Of a stretch of DNA of 64,000 nt, positions 23,101 through 37,100 are shown piece by piece. A program made the translations under genes and the position numbers. Source of the DNA: Dysidea avara (taxonomy: Eukaryota; Porifera; Demospongiae; Dictyoceratida; Dysideidae); NCBI RefSeq assembly GCF_963678975.1, contig NC_089281.1, positions 30,220,559 to 30,284,558 on the forward strand, written 5' to 3'. Every line of letters starts with the position of its first letter. The stretch's first letter is position 1. The notes under the pieces are model-generated. The model did not search any database, was not told the DNA's origin, and worked only from the letters and a program-made list of their open reading frames with translations.

Positions 23101-26100
23101 CGTTCTTCTTCTAGCTGAGCAGCTTCCTCCATTTTCTTCCTCTCTTCTGGTGAGTAATATTTCTCAACGGTTACCTCCTCGTCCTTCACGGTCAACAATC
23201 TCTCTGGTTGTTCATCTTGATCAAGTTCTGTACATTAATACACCAGTTACTAATAGTGTCATCAAGGGCTAGACGTTTACATGAGGTGGGTGTTAATCAC
23301 CGGAATGGACCACTACTGGACACAGTATTTTTATATTAATCTAACAGGTGAATATAATATTCTAGATAACACTCTGACGTATTATTTCAAAATATGTCAA
23401 GCAATTAGCCAATAGAATTAGTTCGTCAAGGTCCTCCTTGATCTGTAATACTAATTGGCTAAAATACAGTGGAACTTCATTTATCGGGACACCACTTATC
23501 TGGATTCTTGGTTAACCAAACTATGGAAATGACTGCTCTATTAGAGTAGTGACTGTTCTATTAGGGTAATTGATAATAAACTAAAAATGTTCTTTATGCT
23601 ATTTATAGACACAGACTTTTCAGACTTATGGACCACCCCTGCAAGGAGTTGGAAGTAAATGTTCGATTTGACAACTAGTGTTACCATAATGATAGATGTC
23701 CCATAGCATAGCAACAATATGGTTGCTTAGCAATGGTTGTTAGGTAACCATTGCTTGTCAAACAGTTGAGTAATTTTTTTTGTTGCTTAGTAACAGTTGC
23801 TATGGCTGTCAGATTAATTTGTAATGGGATGGGTGGCTATGGTATTCGTAGGCACCGGCCTATTATGCCCAAAATTTTACCTATTATGCTTTTGAGCATT
23901 GCCCAAAAATTAAGCCTATTATGCTCAAAGTTATGCTTTCAAAATCAAGATTATTCTCTAGAACTGACTGTTTTATTAGAGTATATCAGCCTTTCCTGAC
24001 TGTTGTATTAGAGTAAGTGACTGCTCTATTAGAGTATCGCGATCTTATTTCTGCAAAGTGTGAATAACCAACAAAGAAATGGTTTAATATATTATATAAC
24101 GTGTTTTTAAATATGAAATGCACTAATAATACTATTGGCAGTGAATATTTGCTTTCTTTTAGGCACGCGTATTGCGCATTTAATTAATTTTTTAAACATC
24201 GTCCCTATTATGCTGGCATTATGCTTGATGCTTTTGGTCACTTATTATACTTTAAATTATGCTGGAATAATCGGCCGGTGCCTAAGTATTCGGGATTAAT
24301 ATTATAAACAGTGCTAAAATGATTATCCTTCCTGTTTACAATGCTCATTATTAATCCACCATCCATCCTATATTACATATACAAACTTGTGGCTGCAAGT
24401 TAATATAGCTGCCATGTTGTTCCTTGGAGGTGCAGTATTCTAGTGAGGAGGTTTCTGACTGTGTTCAGAGTTGGGGGTAACTAGTTACTTTTGTAACTAA
24501 GTTATGCAACTGATTACTTTTAAAGTAACTAGTAATATAACTAGTTACTTGCTTAGTAACTTGTAACTAGGAGTAATTGTCTGAAAAGTAACTAAGTTAC
24601 AATAGTAACTAGTTACATTGTAACTATAATTAATTATGCTTTTAAAGCAAGAGCACTTCAATGTTTGTGTCACATGTTACAGCCACATTAAGTAGACAGA
24701 TTCTGTGTACTGTTCTCTATGATTCAGCTTGAGTAACAGACATAGCAATAATTAGAACTGACCTGAAATAGCCACAGAATTGTTATTTTAAGTGCACTTA
24801 TGTATTGCATCCCTTACTGATGCATATTTGAGCAAAATTCATGTTAAAAAGCTAAAAACAAGTCATAATTTATACTATGAAAGTAACTAGTAACTAGAGT
24901 ACTTAGTTACCTTTTGAAAAGTAACTATAACTGTAACTAAGTTACATGGGATAAAAGTAACACGTAACTAGTAACTAGTTACTTTTCTGAAGTAATTATC
25001 CCAACTCTGACTGTGTTAACGGATAAAATATGTACATGCTAAACATCTAATGATCCCCATGTGTTGTAATGTAGCTAATAATAACCACGTGATATACCAA
25101 GTAAGGTAATATTTTCAGTAAAATGATCACAGTGTTACTGCCCTTTTCTAATAGAGACCACCCCTTGACCAATGATTACCAGGCTCATGTATCTTCTCAT
25201 CAGTCAACTTGAGATCATTGATGATCTTCTTGATCCGTACATTCTTTTCACGAATGTGTTGTATTTCTGTTTCCTTGGCATGAAATACCTCCTCAAACTC
25301 TTGGTTAAACCTCTCCTTAATCCGATACACACAATCCTATACAACAAAGATAACATAAACTATAGCACTGGTACCTGCCTTATGTGCAGGACTTTAGATA
25401 CACTACTTATACTGAGGTAACCTGGCAACTAAAACTGAAACTAAGTGTTAACCAATATTTCCAGATAAACCATATGGTTGGTGGTAAATACCTTTGTCTT
25501 CTGTGATTGCCTATATAACTGGTAAAGATGATAATGAATACTGCCCAGCCCTAAGGCAAATTTCCACTGTGGGTAGCCCTGGGTACACAGTGAGAGAAAA
25601 AACGAGTAGTTGAAAATGGTCAAACAAGGAGATAGATGTGGGTATTCACATTTTTTTATACCTAACATTGTTCTATACAGTGGTCTGCATTTCCAGACTC
25701 AGACATTGTCTTCACACAGCACTTATCCATATAGAAGTGATAGGCTGACAAGCTACAGAGCATATACTATTGTACACATGCTCTAGAAATTTAATGGAGA
25801 GTGATATAATCATAGAGAATTGGGTGTTTGCAGACCAGATACAGGAACTCACAGCTTTCAGTATAAGATGAAAGCACTTATATCTAAGTGATGAGACTGC
25901 TGGCCTTTACATATATAAGTGCTCACCCTAAGCTAAACACCACACACTCATGTGGTTTGCAGATAAACAATAGCCATTAGCTTCATTATGGTGATGAGTG
26001 TTGGGCCCAATAAATGTTTCAATATGTGTCAACTGGTGAAATTGTTTGGTGCCAAAAGAACACAAACAGATGGTTAGACAGTTTTATCATATAGTGGGTT

Positions 26101-29100
26101 AAACCTGTAGCAATATCAGCTGATGTTTTTTCCTCTGGCTGGAGTGCAACTGAAACTGATCATACAACCAGGAATTCTCTCCTCCATAATTGCTTCCTCT
26201 GCTACCCACAAATGCCTCAGGGTCCATGTCTCCTTCATCTTCTTGATGAGCAAGGTCCATGACATCACCACCAAGGTCATCATCACCATATTCATCATCA
26301 ATCTTGAGTTGTAGAGATGTCTGTATTTTAGGAATATACATCACCCTAGCCTGTTAACATTGATATGATGGTTAGTACTCTTCTGATCTGAATATTACCT
26401 TGTCTTCTGCCATTTCTGTCTTCCTTAGTTGAATAATTCGATTAAGCTGTTGAACCATTTCTTTTGGCCTCTTCTGTAGTGGATAATTGCTGACCTCTAT
26501 ACGCAACTGGAATGCCTAGAAGTAGACAGAACTATATGACAGATAGTTAGATTATTCAGTCTTATTGAATTCTGCTGGATACAAAACAGTTTTATCAAAC
26601 AATGTACCACTTTGCGTGGGCAGTTCAAAGGTGCCGTGACTGCTATAATTCGTATATAGCACTGCTGCACTAACTGCAGCGAGTGCATTATAACTTATAA
26701 TGCACTGACTGCAGTGCAATATATTATATTGCACTGGCTGCGGTTTTGTGCTACATTGCACAAGTACTCGTGGCTAAGGCCGCTACAACACTTCATCTAA
26801 TAGGTGGCAAGACGCTACACTGTTTACTCGAATTCTTATATAGCCTAACATGCGAAATTCGATTGTGGGGCCATACAGGGAACATCACTACTACATTATA
26901 TATGCGATCTAAAAGCAGTCAATGGCAATCAAAGAGGTAAAAACAGCAGGTAAAACTCTATTTACATACATATATATCAGGACACACGGTAGTGTGTTGT
27001 GCGATCCAAGAAGCTGGCGCACAACACCCATGAGTATATTGACAGGAAGACCAAAAATGCAATTTTCACACCTCCGTAGCTCTGTGCTTCCTTGATGAAA
27101 CAAGATGATTTTTGCTGTGGACACGCCCTCCAACTTCAGTACTCCACATTCCAAATTTGAGTGAAATCGCTTCAAGCGTTCCCGAGATATGCGACTTCAA
27201 AAATTGACTTAGTTTCTTTGTTTTTGTTTTTTTTCTTCTTATATTTCTTCCTCTTTTCGCACACTTACAAAAAACTGCTATAAAATATGAACGCAATATC
27301 CGATTGTCTTGAAATTTGGCACACAGAAGGGGGGGTATAAAGGCGCATCTCTGTACCAACTTTGGCTGAAATACAATAAACAGGCAAAGAGTTATTAGCG
27401 ACTATTCACGAAAAATAACACCAATATGTTGTCATGTCTACAGGGTAAACTGCTCATGGGAAGAAGCTAAAAATCAGTGGGTGAATAGGTTAACTATTGA
27501 ACCTCAAACCTTTTGTGGTTTGAAAGAGATTGAACTAAAAAATAGGAAGATACAACGAAAAAACCAACAGTGTGTAACAATTATGCAATCGAGATTAGCT
27601 AATAAAAAACGACTACTTTCCATGCCTACCAGAAAAACCGTTTGGAGTAATGCTTTGAAATTCGCTGTACAGATGGAGTAATCATCTTAGAAAGGCTCTT
27701 AAATGGTGTAGAAGAATCAGACTTAAAGCCACGGAGTCATAACATGAAATCCAACTTGGTGTAGCAAGTGCGAGATCGAGATACTCTAATAGAGCAGTCA
27801 TTCTAATAGAGCAATCACCCTGAAAAGAATTCAAGAGATCAGCTAGAAACTAGTAACCTGTAGAGAGTTCAGCTACAAACAATTCACCCTGTAGAGATAT
27901 CAGCTAGAAGAAGTTACCTTGTAGGGAGTTCAACTACGTAGTTCAGCTAGAAAAAGTCACCTTGTAGAGAGTTCAGCTACAAAGAAACCACCATGTAGAG
28001 AGTTCAGCTACAAACAAATCGCCCTGTAGAGGGATCAGCTAGAAGAAGTTACCTTGTAGAGAGTTCAGCTACAAAGAAACCATCATGTAGAAAGTTCAGC
28101 TACAAACAAATCACCCTGTAGAAAGATCAGCTAGAAGAAGTCACCTTGTAGAGAGTTCAGCTATTAACTAGTGACCCTGTAGAGACATCAGCTGGAAGAA
28201 GTTACTTTATAGAGAGTTCAGCTACAAAGAAACCATCATGTGGAGAGTTCAGCTGCAAACAAATCACCTGTAAAGAGTTCAGCTACAAACAAATCACAGA
28301 GATCAGCTAGAAGAAGTTACCTTGTAGAGAGTTCAGCTACAAAGAAAACATATGTAGAGAGTTCAGCTGCAAACAAATCACCTGTACAGAATTCAGCTAC
28401 AAACAAGTGATCCTGTACAGAGATCAACTAGAAGAAGTTACCTTGTAGAGAGTTCAGCTACAAACAAATCACCCTGTAGAGAGATCAGCTAGAAGAAGCC
28501 ACCTTGTAGAGAGTTCAGCTAAAAAGAAATCAACATGCATAGAGTTTAGCTGCAAAAAAATTACCCTGTAGAGAGTTCAGCTAGAAACAAGTGATCCTGT
28601 AGAGAGATCAACTAGAAGAAGTTACCTTGTAGAGAGTTCAGCTGCAAACAAATCACCCTGTAGAAAGATCAGCTAGAAGGACTCATCTTGTAGAGTGTTC
28701 AGTTATAAAGAAACCACCATGTCGAGTTCTGTAATAAATATATGTATTATATATATATATAATTTGTACATTTACTGATAAAATCAGAAATATTTAAAGT
28801 ATTTAACATCTGCTTCATCTTTTCTTCTTCCTGTGGTAAAGAAAAAAAGATAGGTTAAAAAAAGTCCCAAAGTTGGCTTAGCTTTGGGATATACAAATAC
28901 AAAAAGAAGTGAAATCTAATCCAAAACAGCCAAGCTGTAAAAAAAGAGTGCTGCCCTCAAAAAGGCTATGGTGAAAAAAGATGTGAAATCCAAGGTGGCG
29001 GCCAAGAAATGGCTGTGATGGTAGGTTAATGGTAAAAATTTTAATAACAACAATTTAGGTGAATTTAGCAGCACCAAAATTCACCTAAATTGTTGTTATT

Positions 29101-32100
29101 AAAATTTTTACCATTAACCTACCATCACAGCCATTTCTTGGCTGCCACCTTGGATTTCACATCTTTTTTCACCATAGCCTTTTTGAGGGCCACTCTCTTT
29201 TTTTACAACTTGGCTGTTTTGGATTAGATTTATATAAACGTAGTTAAATACTTTACTACAATCACATGGCAATGCCACAATCGATTATTATGGTATTAGA
29301 ATAATATTATTTTTAAAAGCGATTTGTCAAGGTGGAAGCTTTGATCAAACTATGGTCAAGGCCATGCTTGATACGTAATAATGTTGTTAGTTTTAGAGCG
29401 CCACAATCGATATCGGCATTCTACCTTATAAATGAAATGTAACTGCAGTGTTGGATCTTTCCACCTATTAGGTGAGAGGTACATAACAGTTATACAACGT
29501 GCACTTGTGCTCTGCCTGTATAAATACACTCGTGTCCGTTGTATAACTATATAGTATGGTAGTATCATTAAAGTAGGGATCGCCTCAAAAATTTTGTACG
29601 CCACCCAAAATTCCACCTTTAAAATCATCCTAGAGACACCTTATGCGACGAAAATCACCTTTACGGAATAGTACTAGTCCATATAATACAAGTATAAGAA
29701 AAAATTGGGAATTTTAAATTAGATTAGGGACAATGTATAATGCTGCAATAAAAAGTACTGAAACAAGCTGGATCGGAGTAGTACGTAATGTCCAAATACT
29801 GTAAAACAATAAGAAGTGAATATCCCTACTGTGCATTGAGTGTAGCACAGTACGGATATTCACTTCTTATTGTTTTACAGTATTTGGACATTACGTACTA
29901 CTCCGATCCAGCTTGTTTCAGTACTTTTTATTGCAGCATTATACATTGTCCCTAATCTAATTTAAAATTCCCAATTTTTTCTTATACTTGTTTGTGAAGT
30001 TTTCTTGCAAGCTCATGACCACTAAATATCTGCTGAGTTATATACTCACAGCATTATTATACTAGATTATGACTCATACAATAACAGCTGATCAGTGGGC
30101 ATGGCTCTACATAAGCCTGCAGACAATAATGGACGTAGATTCGTCCATATCTACATGGGCGTGGCTACCATATGTCTACAGACAGTAATTTACGTAAGTG
30201 GGCGTGGCTCACGAAAGAAGCAGAGCTACGCTATGACGTGTGGTAACACATCCACATTTAATTTAGCACATAGGGTCAGACCTGAATAATCTGTAAAGCA
30301 GGACCTGGATGATCTGACTCGGTTTAACATTGTTACCAATTAAACTATATTAATTTTATTGACTTACACATTGCTATATAGTTCGCCGTGAGTTGCTCTC
30401 TCTGATCGATATCAACAGCGAGTCTGACGTACGCATGTGTTTTTGGTACAACCGGCGACCACGAGTATTCGAATAGTTTGATGCAATATACACTGGTATG
30501 GAAGCCGTACTGTAGTCTATTAACATTCAGCGGTAGAACCTTGACTGATGGCCATGGTAAAGAAGGATAAAAGGTAAGACAATAGCGCAAGCATTGTACG
30601 TTTATCAATATACCAAAGGTTTTTTCTTAAGCTATCTAGAAACGTTTCTGCGAAAGAATTAGGGCTGTAGCTGTAGCCAGTTTTCCGCTACGCTTGACTG
30701 AAGGCATCAGGCAGGTAGGCAGGCAGTAGAAAATTCCATTGACTAAATTTAAAAAAAAATTCTGTAGCAACTTGATGGAAACGTTTCGGGTCGATCTGAA
30801 GACACTTTTGGACTTGGTTTTACCCAACCAATACTGTCATGTCGTTGTGAGGAAAAATCGCGGCAGGTTTTTGGGTTATATTATATCATGGATCGCCCCC
30901 ACACCTTCGATGTCCCTAATATACAGTACTATCGTACTGTATGATATAATACAGCATTAAATATAACAAAATACTTACAGGTGGCCAGATATAGAATTTA
31001 AATTTTAAAAAATCGCCAAAACTCACTGCTTCACTGACCACAGACGCAAGGCTAGAGACCAAACGAAGCAGTGCATGGCCACCAATTTATGCCACAATAA
31101 CAAACTCACCAGTGGGGTGTGCCTTTTGGAGTTCCGACAAATGTAGGCTCTCTGTGCCTTGTCTGTTCTTTTATCTTCAATCAGGCTGCTTGTCTTCTTC
31201 ATCCAATGAAACCATAATGAGGCATTAATTTTCTGTATCAACACTTTCTTTCAGCAGCATATTTAGATGCCACAGAATAGCCTAGTTGCATGTAAGGCCT
31301 TAGAAATACAATCAGCATTAATTGCTTATTGCACAACCACTGGATGCTGTGGATGCCCATAAAAATGTATTGAAGCTATTGGGAAAACGATGATAACCTA
31401 CAGTAAAACTTCTGTTACTTACAAAGTATACCGTATGTTCCATTTTTTGTACAAGGAAAGAATCTACATTAATTTCTCTGTCGTTCGGTGGTCAGTTATA
31501 GGGCGTTGAAGTTAGAAAAGTTACCAGACAAATTTTTTCACAGCTGATATTCATAAGTTCAGAGTTAGAAAATCATTCAAGAATGCCAACAAATCTTAAC
31601 AATAAGCTTTGTATATAATGAATCGCTTTGCAGGAAAGCGCTGAATTGACATAACAGCCAACTAAGTTAGTTGACAGGGTGTTCAGTGAGCCAAGATACA
31701 TTGTCCTGGTAATTGTAACACTTGTACTTGTATTGTACCTGTGGTAGACTGCGAAAACAAGCAGCTGCCCATGTATTTCGTCTATGAAAAACATTTTCAT
31801 CACTAATTCCACAATTTATTGGCTCATAACTCGTTATTGGCTTAGTATATTTACAGCAGACAAACATCACCGGGTGTAGAAATCAATGTAGTTTCCAGTC
31901 TGCTTAAAAACTCGGATACCTCCTTTAAATTCAAGGTGACAATAGATTTTTTATCCGTGGGCATCTGATTCCAATGGTTTCTGTCCATTATTATGCCTAA
32001 CCACAGCATCCAGTGGTAGTGCAAACGCAATTAAAAGATCAATTAAAATACTTTCCCTCACATGCAACTGGACTATTATTTCAGAGCTGGATTTCAGAAC

Positions 32101-34079
32101 TGCTTTAGTCCCAGCGCTACTATAAGAGGTATACTAGCTAGATATCTGCAACTTCGTGATTGGGAGGGAGGTATAAACAATGAACCTGGTGACAGGGGAT
32201 TCAAGGACCCAGTGGAGACACAACTTTTCACATACATCACAATGTTTATATACATTGTGTACTTCTAAAGATTGAGATACTCTAATAGAGCAGTCACAGT
32301 ATTAGAGCAGTGTGTAGCGAGCTATGTAAGGATTTTATGTAGTTTATCAGCTATAAATGGGTAGCTGGTGAGGTGGGCAACTATTGTCAGATGGCTGTGA
32401 CCTTATTTTTTTTTTTTTTTTTGGTCTCACCTTACCAAACCAGAGACGATGTAGTGCCTCATTTCCATAAGTCTGGGTCAGCCCAGCTCCCCCTCATATA
32501 AACTACTTCCTCCACCCCTGTAACAAGTGCCTCTGAAAATTGTGCTGTACAAAGAGCACACTAGCCTATTATGTCCCTAGTCAATAAAGTTCAGTGCATA
32601 TGAAAATGGCTTCAGTGAAGCAATTACTGCAAGGTACACCAACAGCAGACTTTGTGCTATGTAGCACATGAAGGCAACAATCTGTTAGAAACAAACCCTT
32701 GATTAATACCACATTTGAAGAATGAGTGGCCTACGAGATACTTATAATTTCTACTAGGAACCGTCATTATGACAAGACAGAGAAAGAGTGATCTGTATAG
32801 ACCATTTGAGACCAGCCACTGTGACTTGCAAAGAGTGCAAGGATAGAATGTATAAACACTGTGAAATATTGCCAAAACGTAGGGTTCCCATGGGTCTTTG
32901 GGTCTCTGGTCCCTGGGTCCACTATTTATACCTACCCATGTGTAACACAATCACATGTTTACCATGTGCAGCAGGTCTCCAGTCAGATCATTATAGTGAT
33001 ATCAGTGTTATTAGTACATTTGATACTCTATTAGTTACTTTCAAGTGGCTGATTGTCATGGAGAAATGTACCTAATTTGTAAACAATTCACTAATGATGT
33101 TTAGAAGTAGGATAAACTGTGTAATGAGGTCTATAGCAAACCTTCAACACTTTCCCTTTAACGGTCATGGAGTCCCAGCATTCCTCCTTGATTAGCTCAC
33201 GCAGGTACATCTCAGCCAATATCTCCATGTTCACCTCTACTCGTACCTAATAGAAAATTTTAAAGCAGTGTTTTGCATCACCTCAATTACTTTGGCAATC
33301 AGCTCTGCTTCCTCAGCTTGATGTTTCTGGTGTTCTTCTAAGTCTAAGATGAACTCTGACCTCTCCAACTTCTCAATGTCAGGTAGAGTTTCATTTGTTT
33401 TGATCAAGTTTAACACCTATCATATCAAGTGGTAGATACATACACACATTGTTTTGTAGTGTACTTTGTCTCGGAGTTGTTGAATCTCTTTCCTTAGTGT
33501 CTCCTTGACTGCTGCATATTTCTTATCATCTTCTCTCTTTGCTTCCTCAATGATCATCTCCAGCCAGGTGTTCTCAGCTGACTCATTATTCCTATAAATC
33601 ACTTACTGGCATAGACAATTAGCTAAACACACAGTATGAATTACTTTGTAGTGGTGATAGTTGGAATAGTAGCCAGGGCTTCATTTTGTTTCTCAATCAA
33701 TGGACCAAGTGCTGATAATTTCTTTTGAGCAAATTCAGCAGCTGCCAGACCTTTAGATGCCCCATGTGTACTAAAACTACAGACAACCACAATCATCCTG
33801 CTAGCTACAATGGCTATACCTCCATTCCCAGCAAGTTATGGTCGTACTATCACCAATTGTGATCACTCTATGTCCGTCAGTTGAGAAGCAACAAAAGTGG
33901 CAGCCACCAGTTCTGTAGTGGTGTGGGGTGACTGACACACAACGATCCTATAACACACACGTCACACAAACATCACAAATAGTACACTATAACACACATA
34001 CACACTACAATGGATACATACATGCACACACACTACAACACACACACTGTAACACACACACACTATCACACACTCACTA

Positions 34080-34129
<50 letters not shown>

Positions 34130-37100
34130 GCACACACGTACACTACAACAAACATACACACATGTACACACACACACAGAGAGAAAGCAAAGCGTGCTAG
34201 CACAGTCACGCCTATCCAATGAACCGGCACTGGGACACTCAGGTGCTATGAGTCAGCACAGGAAAATCCTCCTGGGGCAGGACTAGTAACCCGCAGGAGG
34301 ACTGTACCATGTCCCACAGGTGAAGGTGTGGGCACCTGAAGTACCACCTGGTCCTTCACTCATTGTGTGTGACATGGGACAGTTGGAATTTGCTTCCCTA
34401 GTTAACACCAGGTACCCATTGATGTTATAGCAGGGTGGACTGCTTCCCCAGTTGACACCAGGTCATCATTTAAATTACTGGAGTAATGTGAGTAAATTAA
34501 GCTTCTTGCTTAAAGAAACAACAACAATAGTAATTGAACATAACCATGGAACCTTTGAATTACCAGGTTGATGCCCTAGCCACTTGGCTATGCAGCATAC
34601 ACTACACTACACTACACTACACCACACATATACACACACACCACACATACACTACACAATATAATACTAATGGTAAAAAAACGTACCAGTGTGGTGACTA
34701 GTCTGAGCATGACCACTCCATCTGGAGCAGAGGACATCAACCATTTCTGATGAGGTGACAATATTAAGTTTCCTCCCTTTAGCTCATGTCCAGGGTGGAC
34801 ACTTTCAGCACACAACTCCTAGTATATCATAACATTACTACAATAGTGATGTGATCATGTGATACCTGTTGATTATCAGATGGTATAGTAAACTTGGCTA
34901 GTTCCTTAGTGTTGGCTAATAGTCCATATCCAACACTAGCTGGAGCCAGTACAAATGTGGTGAGTAGATCTGTTAGTGTAATGATCCTCTTGTTGATAAT
35001 GTCATCAGTAAACAACTTAGTGTGGTCTCCATAGCAATCACCTAGGTCATGATGATATCAGACAACATGCCATAAATTGACACCAGACCACAAAATTATG
35101 ATTAGTTGGCCACAAACTATTCTATTGTGTTAGCTGTCTTTGTTCTGGCTGGTTGCCCGTACATAGGGCCTGCTAGAACTGTGTAGTCGTAGTTTAGTTA
35201 CTTTCTAATCAGATAGGTTTGTTCCTGGAGCACAGGAAAGACAAGGAAGATGATTTTGCTTGTAACAGTTTTGTTTTTTGGGCTTGTCACTGCTCAACCC
35301 CTAGGGGTAACTGATGTCTTTGTGAGCAGTGGAGGTAAGAGACAATATTGTCTGCATGCAGTGGAGGGGACCTATGTGTTTGTACACCTAAGGGGACATG
35401 TATAATAGTGAAGAATAAAGATAGCTAGTCAGTGTGCTCATGTGCACCATGAAGAATCCAGACTAAAACACTGTTAGCACAAGGAATAATGGAATTTTTG
35501 GCTCAACTAAACAAGCTGCAGGCGGTGCAAGAACTCAATTCAGAATATCTTAAGAGGACTTCTAAGGGGAATGCATTTTATAGTTGGAAGGAAAAAAACT
35601 GCATTATTTGTCCAGAGAGACTAAGTATTTTGTAACTCAGACAACTACATGTTTTCTGTGCTTTCATATCAATGAGGTAGTTATAGGTAATCCAGGGATC
35701 AAACTGCAACAAAGTGATCAAGGATCCAATTAAAATTACATCAACTGACCTCTAAACCTATGTATGCTTGTAATTTATTAAGCCAATAGACAATATGCAC
35801 ACTTTATTACTTGAACGAAAAATGATCAATTAAGCGTAGACAGCGCAAAACTCAATGGTAACTTAAAAGCGGAAGTCCCATACAAAAGTATGGAAAGCAA
35901 ATGCGGCTCGAGCAATACCTCACCACTCGAGCAAAGAACAGGCCATCTCGCTTGCCATACACTTCTTTTGGTGCAAGCGAGATGGCCTGTCCTTTGCTCG
36001 AGTGGTGAGGTATTGCTCGAGCCGCATTTGCTTCCCATACTTTTGTATGGGACTTCCGCTTTTAAGTTACCGTCGAGTTTTGCACTGTCTACGCTTAATT
36101 GATCATTTTTCGTTCGAGTAATAAAGTGTGCATGTCGTCTATATAACAAAGCCTTGAGTCAAGAGGGACACACCCCTTTCTACACAGAGGTGTGTAAGTC
36201 ATTCCTACTGGCCTCGAGGACAGTTATTAACAATGTTTTCACAGTGACTGTTTCACAAGCCAGCACAAACAAATGAAGGCTGCTTTGAACTTTCTGTCAG
36301 GTAAACTTCCTGAGATGTTTTCTCAGATTTGGTATTTTTGAATTTTCTGAAACCAATTTTAGGCAGTCAGCCTTTAGCTGGCTTGGATTTTAACTAGCAA
36401 TCAAAGTAAATATTGCTAATCAAACTTCTTGATCCAAGCAATCAAGGTAAATATTGCCAATCAAACTTCTTGATCCAAGCAATCAAGGTAAATATTGCCA
36501 ATCAAACTTCTTGATCCAGGCTTTTGAATGGATGTACACACACTATTGGCTTCTATTAGTTAACCTACTATAGTTTGCAAGTCTGTAAACTGAGTTACAA
36601 GTAAAGAAAATAAAGCAATTTAAGTGCCACTAAAATGAATTAATACTACCAAGCTGAAAAGTGAGTTTTGGGTAATACTTTAGGGCAAGAAAGTGCATGA
36701 TCCCTACTATACAGCACTACCATACTGTATGATAAGTATTTCCTTTTCTTTCAAAGGTGATCATCCATTTGAAGTTCAAGTGGTGTCTCATATTGATAAT
36801 GGTGGGATACTTGGTAATGTGTTCATGGCACAACGACGCTCTAATGATCACACTAAATTGTCTGCTATGTTTGAAGGATTACAAGATGCACCAGGGGATT
36901 CTTATGGACTATATATTTTAGACTATCCAACAAATCGTGATGCTCAAAATCCCTGTGATGATCTTGGTGACATTTATGATCCTGATGGTAATCTAGGGAC
37001 ATCTAATTACACTGAACGTTGTCGAGCTGATCATACACAATGTGCTATTGGAGATTTAGCAACCAGGCATGGTGGTTTTAATGCCACTGATGAATTCATT

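Noticed and set aside
27481..27681. 66-codon plus-strand frame ([20 protein letters not shown])
   Set aside because: No flanking exon, no family recognised, and it is surrounded by decayed repeat sequence.
34500..34610. A second genuine tRNA gene
   Set aside because: The A box is good, but the acceptor stem does not pair and the B box is off consensus, so it is called a tRNA-derived SINE head.
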